NCBI GenBank assembly: GCA_914767715.1
Contig: OU612074.1
Span: 10,946,062-11,010,061 of the forward strand
Direction: 5' to 3'
From: Membranipora membranacea
Lineage: Eukaryota > Bryozoa > Gymnolaemata > Cheilostomatida > Membraniporidae
DNA: 64,000 nt
Both the position numbers and the translations under genes were made by a program. Positions 52,601 through 61,600 of the stretch are shown here, one piece after another. Position 1 is the stretch's first letter; every line of letters begins with the position of its first letter. The notes beneath the pieces were generated by a model, which ran no database searches, was not told the origin of the DNA, and saw only the letters and a list, made by a program, of their open reading frames with translations.

Positions 52601-55600
52601 TTTATACCAGCTACTTCCTTTTCTAAAGCTTGATACTCATTTCTTGTCTCTTGATAACATTGAGAGATGGCTGCAGATGCTTGAAGAAAAAGATAAAGCA
52701 TTAACTTAAGTTTGCTTTTATAGTAAAATGTTGAAGACTGCATCATATCTCTTCTCGCCATCAACTTGATATATTGCATTGATCAGTTTTATTCGGAAAG
52801 GCTCAATTTGATATCTATCTGCGATGAATGTATTGCGGGATGAGTGACTGGGAGAGGACAATTTTACCTACCATCTTCCTTGAACTGGTTGTTCTCTGCT
52901 CTATAGAGTTGCAGTTGGTCCATGGCATCAGTCAATTCACTCCTTAGCTGATCAACTAAAAAGTAGACTGACACTGTATTAAACTTTCCTGTCAATCATG
53001 TTTTTTGAGACATCACTGAACTTAGTTGCCATGCAACGGTTTGATCACTGTTTGCAATCTCCTATTTTGAAGCAGTTCACATGACATCACAATGTAAAAG
53101 ATAGCTTTTCGTGAGGTTTCAATCACTTTCAGTTTTTTCTGCTGACTTTTATAAAATGTTTGGGCAGAAAGTCTCCCTGTGTTAAGCAAACATGAAATAT
53201 TCAGTTATGATCTATATACAGTATGGCTTTTACTGAACAATGTCTGTCTTATATTCAAAGTTCATGCTGAAATGTCAGCACACATTCAGCCAGCCAATGA
53301 ATATCTCAAGGATGAAGTTTTCGCGCTCATTTACATGGTACTTTGATAGCTATCACAAACTAAACAGATTTCTAGCATTTCTGAATATAGTGATGCAGGA
53401 CATGCTATCCCTGACGCCAGGATAAGTTGATGTAAGAAACATACTTACTGACAATCTGGTTGGTTTCTCCCTTTTTCTTCAAATTTGCCATGTTCTTTCG
53501 CAGCACACTCACAGCTGGAATTGAAAAAATGGTGGTGGTTTAAACAATTGAAGCCCGCCTTCATGGTCAGCTGTAGACAATGTCTCAGATTGGTGTGATA
53601 TGACACAAAAAAGTTTCTATCCATGTGCCCAAATAAAAAGGCAGCAACTAGGCTAACTGATTGCTACACTATCCACAAATATCACTCCCTTCTTTGCACA
53701 TGTTTTTTTGAGGTTTGTGTAGATCTGAGATGTGGATATAAAATTTGGAATCAAAATCAAAGTCAGAATCCAATATCCCTTACTCTTGGTGAGATCATCT
53801 TTCTTCTCTCTTTCACGACGTGTAATACTCGTCCTGAAACAAAAGTATGTGCGTATTAAAGGCGTTACTTTGCATCATAGAGTTATGCACTCATGAAATG
53901 TGAATCTGATGTCAAATCACTCGTTCACCGATGCTCACCAAGCTTTTCACCCCATCTATATAAGGATTCAAGGCTCCTGCCAAATCACCTGACAATAATC
54001 AGTGTTCACTGAATTCCTAGTCAACTACTCTCGCTAAACAAATTCTTGCCCAATTAATTACCATGGAAGCCCTTACCTCTTTGCTTTGCCCTTGATCACA
54101 TCTTTGGCCTGAAAAAAAAAGAGTGCAGCAAGCAATGTTATAAAAATTAAACCAATAAATCGCATTCCTATTTAGGACAAATTGTACAATTAGGGCCAAC
54201 TCCTGACCATTCAAAGGGAATTTGTATCGGCCTGAATTTTTCATAGTAGTTAAAAATAGTTTAAACAACAAGCGAATTAACAACACAAATTATCAAAGCA
54301 AAGTGAAAACTAAGTTCTCTTTTTTCAACTGCCTATGCATTACCTGTGATGCCATGTATATCAATGTCCTGCTGAGTCAAACTTCAAAAAGCAAATGATA
54401 CTTCTCACATCCATATATTCTTTTTTATCACAAATAAAACTTGTTGCTACTGTTTCACCTCCTTGCGAAGCTCTATTGACCAATTGGATTGAAAAGCGTA
54501 ACTCCCAGGTACGCCCACAAACGACCCAGTTGAAAAATTGTTGTGGTTCTGTTAGGCAATTTCCTTATCACTGTTTCAATAAACCTTGGAGTAGTTTGTA
54601 AATATAAAGCTTTTATCAAGAAGGGATCGGTTGAGCAAAGTAAAATGGAAATGGATGTGGGCTGATCAATCCCCTAATTTCGTATTGTTATTTATTTGCA
54701 GAGTAAACCATTCTGGCCGACAATAAAGAAGAAACCTCTCTCTGTAAGATTGAAGCGTGATGGAAGTGAAGAGACAACATCGGCATTTCCTGCTAATGTT
54801 CCTCAAAGAACCCTTTTACATCTACCTGGGGAGGTACAGTGGTTTTGAATACCTCATATTTCTTGGTATACAGTATTCTCATTAGTCTCAGAAATCTTGG
54901 CTTTGAGTATTTACTGATATGTAGGAGTGGAAGGTGGCTCAGTTGGTTAGAGTGTCTGCCCTCTTATGTGCGGACGTTGGAGGTATTGGGTTCAAATCCC
55001 GCTGCAGTCTACCAAGCACTGGGCTCAGGTGTGCTGCTACCTGCTGCAAAACTTTGCGCCAAATACAGCCGTCGCGCCCTTAAGGCTCTATTATTTGTCA
55101 GTCTTCGGACAGAGACAGACTTGCGATCCCAATGGTCGTTGATAATTGTCAGATTGAAAAAGGTTCTACAACGGGCAAGCCTTCCCCAATTCTGTTATCA
55201 GAAATCTGAAGTTTATTATCTTTTTTCAGACCTGCATAACAGCTGATGTAAGCGGAGGACTTGGTACTGAATACTTCATCACCCTGAGACAGTATCAGCT
55301 TGGTGATGCGGCCGTTAGAATAGAAAACCTCACAGATTTTACTCTGTCATTCACTCAAGGCAACACGTAAGTTAAAGAGCTACCAGACTATAACTTCAAG
55401 TAATTCCCTATTTTAATAATTTCGGCATTTTGTAATGTTTCTTTCATATTTTTACTCTTTTGAGGCATATCTTGACTTTAATCAAGATACTTTAAAGCCC
55501 TATATCTTGCAATAATGCATGTCCATGGATTAAATTTGGGGTTCATCAAAACTGGGAACTGTGAAAGAGCCATCAACCTGCCTCCGTCATTCATTTGATT

Positions 55601-58600
55601 GATTGGCTTACTGAACAGCTAACTGACTGATTGATTGATCAATTAATCGATTGATTGATTGATTGATCGATTGATCGATTGATCGATTGAACCTTTTTTG
55701 TACTCATTGTATAAAACATATTCAAACGGGTCAACTCTGATGAGTGAATTAATACCTGTATCATACTTTTTTTATTTCAGTGATAAGTCCTCTGCAAATA
55801 CAATATCAGTGGCTAGCTGTAAGAGTTGGTTGTACTACTGGCCCAACCCCTCAGGGCCAAGGAAGTTGTACTGGACCTTAACAGAGAAAAAGAGCAAACT
55901 AAATCTAGCTAAATTCTCACAGGTTTGTGTCATTCTCAATCATTTTCAAGAAACCTGAACGCCAATATCGTTAATGACGCTGATCTCATCCTTGCCGACA
56001 TAAGTAGATTGAGCAATATTTGTGTTGATCGAGTGTTATCTCTGAAGGGTGATCGAGGGTACCGAACACGAATTGTAATAATTGTTTGAAGGATGTTTTA
56101 TGTCTATTCCATAAACTGACAAGAGTCACTTTTGATAAAAAATTGTGCTATCTACTTATGGTAGGATCGGCTCTAGCTTTTGTTGATAAGGGCTCAGGCA
56201 TTATTTCTCTTGGGAAATAGAGGTCGAGGAAATCTCACAATATGGAATGACCTTTCATATATTTGCCAACATGTTAGCATATGATTATCTTACCCTTACT
56301 CATCCATACAATTTGCATTGAGTACATTCATGTAAGTTCCAAGTGGCATGCCGACTCTAGCTTTGTTAGTTATTTCTCGCACTATAGCCCATCTGACACA
56401 AGTATGATGTTGTGAATTTACAGGATGACTCGGGCTTTGTGAAGCTTCAAGGAACTGTTATATACTGGCAGTCATTTGGAGACAACTTACAGCGAGTCCT
56501 TACACTCTCAGATAATGCGCAGTTCCAGCAGATTGTCAAAAAGGTAACTGAACAGCAGCCTTTGAAATTCAAAGGTTCTCGTTCTTTCTATGATAGTTTG
56601 CATGGAACGTAGTTTTAGCATGATCATTTTAAGTAACTGATAATTCTGATGGAGCTAGCTATATAAAGTCTGTTGTGTCAGCTGTTCACTGGGTCTTTGA
56701 TGAAATTTCTGCTTCCTCTGAGTGATTATTATTCTGAAACCTTGCCTCTTTCTCTGTGATAGAAAAATCAGAAGGAGCAAGCTACCATGTTTGTTTTCCT
56801 GGCTCTGGAGTCTGCTGCTCTCTCAATGATCAATACTCACTGTCTGGAGATCTCCTTACTATCCATCAACCACTCACCAAGCAAATGGTAAATATTCTGT
56901 CAACCAGTCACCAACCCCATAGAAAGTCGCATCTTAGCAATGCTAGCTTAGGTAGAAAGAACTTTGTCTAATAATGAGGTGAAATGATAGATGCCAATCG
57001 CATATAGTTGTGTTTAATTGGAATCATTGGTCCTTCTAATAGCAATTCGGCCTCTGCAGCTGCTAAGAAAAATAACCATGATTGTTTAATGTCAATTACA
57101 TTCAACTATATTTAATAATCAGGCAAGTTAAGACAGAGGGAGGTAAGAATAAGTGGTTCCCTCTGGGTGAGAAATTATCAGCATTGATAGAGGACCACTA
57201 CGCTAAGTTCTCAGACAAGCCCCTCATTATTACAGCAGATGACAAAAGAATCGAGGTAAGCTAGAAAGTTTTTTGTTCGATAAACACATCAAGACTGACT
57301 GTGTGCAAATGATGCGTGACTCAAGTCGAGATTATTTCAGTTCTCAGCCCTTAACTATCGGAATATTTTTAGCCTGTTGTTGCCTAACAGTTTTGTGATA
57401 ATAATCACAAATAGGTTATTTACACACTAACCAGTAGGATAAGATGCACAATGGAACTTCCAAGCTCTGACTCATAGCTTTTTGTCACATTCCACTCCGC
57501 TTGAAAAAGAACCTTGGTTTTCCCCTAGGCTTGGAATATGACTCAATGACGCTTCAAATTTCCCAACTCCCCCAACACTCGAAACAAGATAACAGGTGGC
57601 AGAGCTGAGAACAAAATTCCAAGTGTGTGTAGAGATCATAAACATATAAATACTAACTGATATGCTTATGGTTGGTTGGTTATGGTCATAGAGTTATTAT
57701 ATACTCTAGAGTGGACAATGTGTACAAAAATAGCATCAGTTTTTGTCCTACTTAATTATTGCGACATCCATGTCGGACGCAATCTGGTTGTGCATGGCCA
57801 CTGCCTGTATCATATAAGTTATCATTGAGAATTTTCATGGCACACTATGTGGAACACTTGTAGGTATGTTCACTTGCAGCCATTGGAAAAACTGTCTATG
57901 TTTTCCCATGAAAATAAGCCAAAGCCCCAACCGCAAACACATTATTGTGATGAAAATAAATTAGCGGGCTAGCTTGCTTTTTCTACTGCCACTTGCCAGC
58001 CATATAAGCTGTGTCCTGTCTCTCTTACTCATATGTTACGCATTCAATGGGTTTGTTTTATTTTTTATTAAATGAAGTACGAGTAGCCTGTGAACAAGTG
58101 ATCGGAGGTGTAAAAATTTGCAGCTTGCCTCATTTTCAGTCGCAGTGTACATAATGTCAAGATTCAGATTTGCTCTCCAGATAACATTACTTTATTGAGG
58201 GTATTTTTATAAGCTTTTTTGTTTCTTATGTCAAAGAAGATCAATTAAGATTGGTGCTAAAATCAGATGTGGTGTTACTGTCAGTCCTCATTGCTCATAA
58301 GATCACTTTCTGGTTGCCTCTCTTATATTTTCATAGCATCAATCCATTTCTGACAAAGAATCACAGCTGTATGAAATGCTAACTTTGGTCATTTCAAAGG
58401 ATTGAACACTACCACACTAATCCCCCTTCCCTCAAAACTATGCAAACAAATACACATGTATAAGTCAACTGCCAGTGCCTTTACTGGAGTGTTTATACAA
58501 AATATCATGTATGATGCTGAAGTTGCCATCTCAACTAATTTACAGACACAAGCCAACAACCATAGTCATATTAATCATACCAGAAAATTGTATCAAACAT

Positions 58601-61600
58601 CCACAACGTCCGCTCTGAAGCAAATGGTCCCTTATTTCAAGTATGGTGAGAAATCAGAAATATCTGTCCACTTAAAATGTCACATAAGTGAGTGTTTGTT
58701 CTGGAAAATCTGGAGTCAGTCTGGATAGGTATGTATGTGAGTTTTCCATTCAAAGATTTACTTGATACTCAGCGACTTATCAAAAAAGTTTGTTACAAAA
58801 TACCTTCATTTATATGCTTTCAAAACCTGCTGTGTATGGTTGAATGGTTTTGCGAATTCAAAAACTAGAAGACACCACCGGGGAGGAAATTTAGAGCTTT
58901 AAATGACATAGCCAAATCTAAACGCCGAATCTTAGTCAGAACCGTATGTAAATTGCTTCTGCAAATGGCGGAACTTAGTGTAGATTGAGCAATATTTGTG
59001 TTGATCGAGTGTTATCTCCGAAGCGTGATCGAGGGTACTGAACAGTTTTTGGAGGTAAGCTAGAAAGTTTTTGCTCGATAAACACATCAAGACTGACTGT
59101 GTGCAAATGATGCGTGACTCAAGTCGGGATTATTTCAGTTCTCAGCCCTTAACTATCAGAATATTTTTAGCCTGTTGTTGCCTAACAGTTTTGTGATAAT
59201 AATCAAAAATAGGTTATTTACACACTAACCAGTAGGATAAGATTCACAATGGAACTTTCAAGCTCTGACTCAAAGCTTTTTGTCACTTTCCACTCCGCTT
59301 GAATAAGAACCTTGGTTTTCCCCTAGGCTTGGAATATGACTCAATGACGCTTCAAATTTCCCAACTCCCCCAACACTCGAAACAAGATAACAGGGCGTGG
59401 GTAGCAGAGCTGAGAACAAAATTCCAAGTGTGTGTAGAGATCATAAACATATAAATACTTATTGATATGTTTATTGTTGGTTGGTTATGGTTCATTCTTA
59501 TCGTATCATTATCTAATGATTTTTAATTTACAATTTAAATAAGTTTAAAATCGATGATTGATTTAGAAAGTCTGAAAATTGGTTCATTTGATAATTTTTG
59601 TTAAATATATGTATTGAATACAGTGACAAATGTATCTTTTATGTTCCCTGAACGCTACTGATATTTTTGGTTTGAAGATTGACTTAGCAGACTTGAAGTT
59701 TGTTGAGCCAATTCAAGGAGAGCTGAGAAGAGGGAGTTTCCCTGGTGTCAAGATTCAATATCAGAAATCAGACTACAGTATGGCTGTGCAACTAGCAATC
59801 AATCATTTACAGGTTAGATCATCAAATTTAAACTCTCGTTTGGAAATGATAAGAGAGCTATTTCATCAACCTACTGCTGCTGCGGGAGTTTAATCACGAT
59901 GACATCACAAGTTTTTGAAGTTTTAACTAACATGATAATAAATTACCTGTATATCATCTGACCAACGCACTAAAGTCATGAGTCTGTGTAAAAGCACAGG
60001 TGGAAGCGAATTAGTTCTTATATTCTCAGTTATATTTTCAGACTGAGTTCAAGGAAATTTAGTTTCTACCTAACACTAAGTTCAAGGTCAACTTTTTATA
60101 ATGTGATGAGAGGACAATTTCTTACTCTCAATACAATCCTCACTGACCTAAAGTTTATTGTTATTGCAGCTCGATAATCAGTTACCAGATGCTATATTTC
60201 CGGTGGTCTTCCACCCGACTAAGAAGAGTAGTCTGGAGTTACTGTATAACAAACAGAAACCCTGTATACAGATGTTTGTGAGGAGACAGTTCCCTATAGA
60301 AGGCAGCACAGATACATACAAGTAAGTTCTAATCGCTGATTCAGACTTTGACATCTCAACCAGTCAAGTCCCTATGGCAGTCCATTTAGGACATACAATA
60401 TAATTACAGGCACAAAATTGTGGAGCTATATGGGAACTTGGTAATAGGAAAGCTGTAATAGATATGACATCTGAAAACTGTTGTAACAACCCCTCCTAGT
60501 TTATTTAGATTTAAAGTATCATATCTGCTGTCTGTTAGCTATTTGGCTATATGTTTCAGTAATTGTAATTAACTTGTGCGAAGGCTTGATAAACAGATTA
60601 ATGCCAAGTCGCTGCCACGTATTTGGGTAATACACATTTAAGAAAGATAATTTTATGAACATATTAGTCCCACCGGTTTAATCCTCCTGGTCAAGATATG
60701 CCATAAAAGTGAATACAAGCCCGTTATGATAGGCTACTCAATGTTGTACAATAAAAGTTGTGATTTAACTTTTGCTCGGTTCAGAAAGTTGGTATATCTT
60801 AAGTCAAATCTAACCAAGTCAAACCTTTGCGCATGACAGTCCAAACTTGACCTATCTTAATTCTAACCCATTCAATTTCAAGATAATTTTTTGATTTTAT
60901 CTATCGTTCACTCAACCCAAACTGCTGTTTTCAGGATTGACACATTGTTTGTTTCATTGCATGCCCATACCCTCGAAACCACCACTCATCGACTAGATCA
61001 TCTGCTGAGCTTAATCTGTTGTTGATACATGTATTTAGTTTGACTTGATTTCTTGCTAACCCACAGGGATGGTGAAAATTTTGTAGCAGAATCATTGTGA
61101 GTGCACACTTGTTGTGGTTGTCTCCAAAGTTCCTTTGCAGAGTTGCCCAACACTAAAAATTGACTTCAAATTAATAAATTTACAAATAATTATGTCAGAT
61201 ACTTTCAAAATGGTGTTTGCTTTTCAATTTTCCACAAACGGGGCTTTTCTGTAAAGGAGCATTGCAGACAATCAGTAAGCTGTGAGGGCGAAAAGTTTGA
61301 GGGCTCAAGCGATGCAATGATAGTTTTATGCACAGTCCATGTTGTCTCTGTTTGGTATGTTGCCTTGTTTTATGTTATTTTGTGTTCACTCTCATAGTTC
61401 CAATGTTCTGAAACACTTTATAGCTTCAACAAGGTTTTCGCCTTTATGATTTTCTGTCACAAGAGACACTGGCCCTGTTGTGTGAGACTACATTTCACAT
61501 ATATACAGATCCAACGTCGTGCTTACTCTCTACAACTTTTGATATATGCGCATCAAAATGAGGATGTTTTCTGCTACATTTGACATCTGAAAGTACCATC

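Noticed and set aside
54929-55012. Functional tRNA gene
   Set aside because: A and B boxes are present but the acceptor stem does not pair and the anticodon loop is too long; a SINE head fits better.
54839-55246. 135-codon open frame downstream of exon 58
   Set aside because: It runs through the tRNA-SINE and intron, and only its last bases overlap exon 59 in a different frame.
58402-58728. 108-codon open frame in intron 63
   Set aside because: No family motif, no matching splice sites in VPS13 phase, and composition like the surrounding intron.
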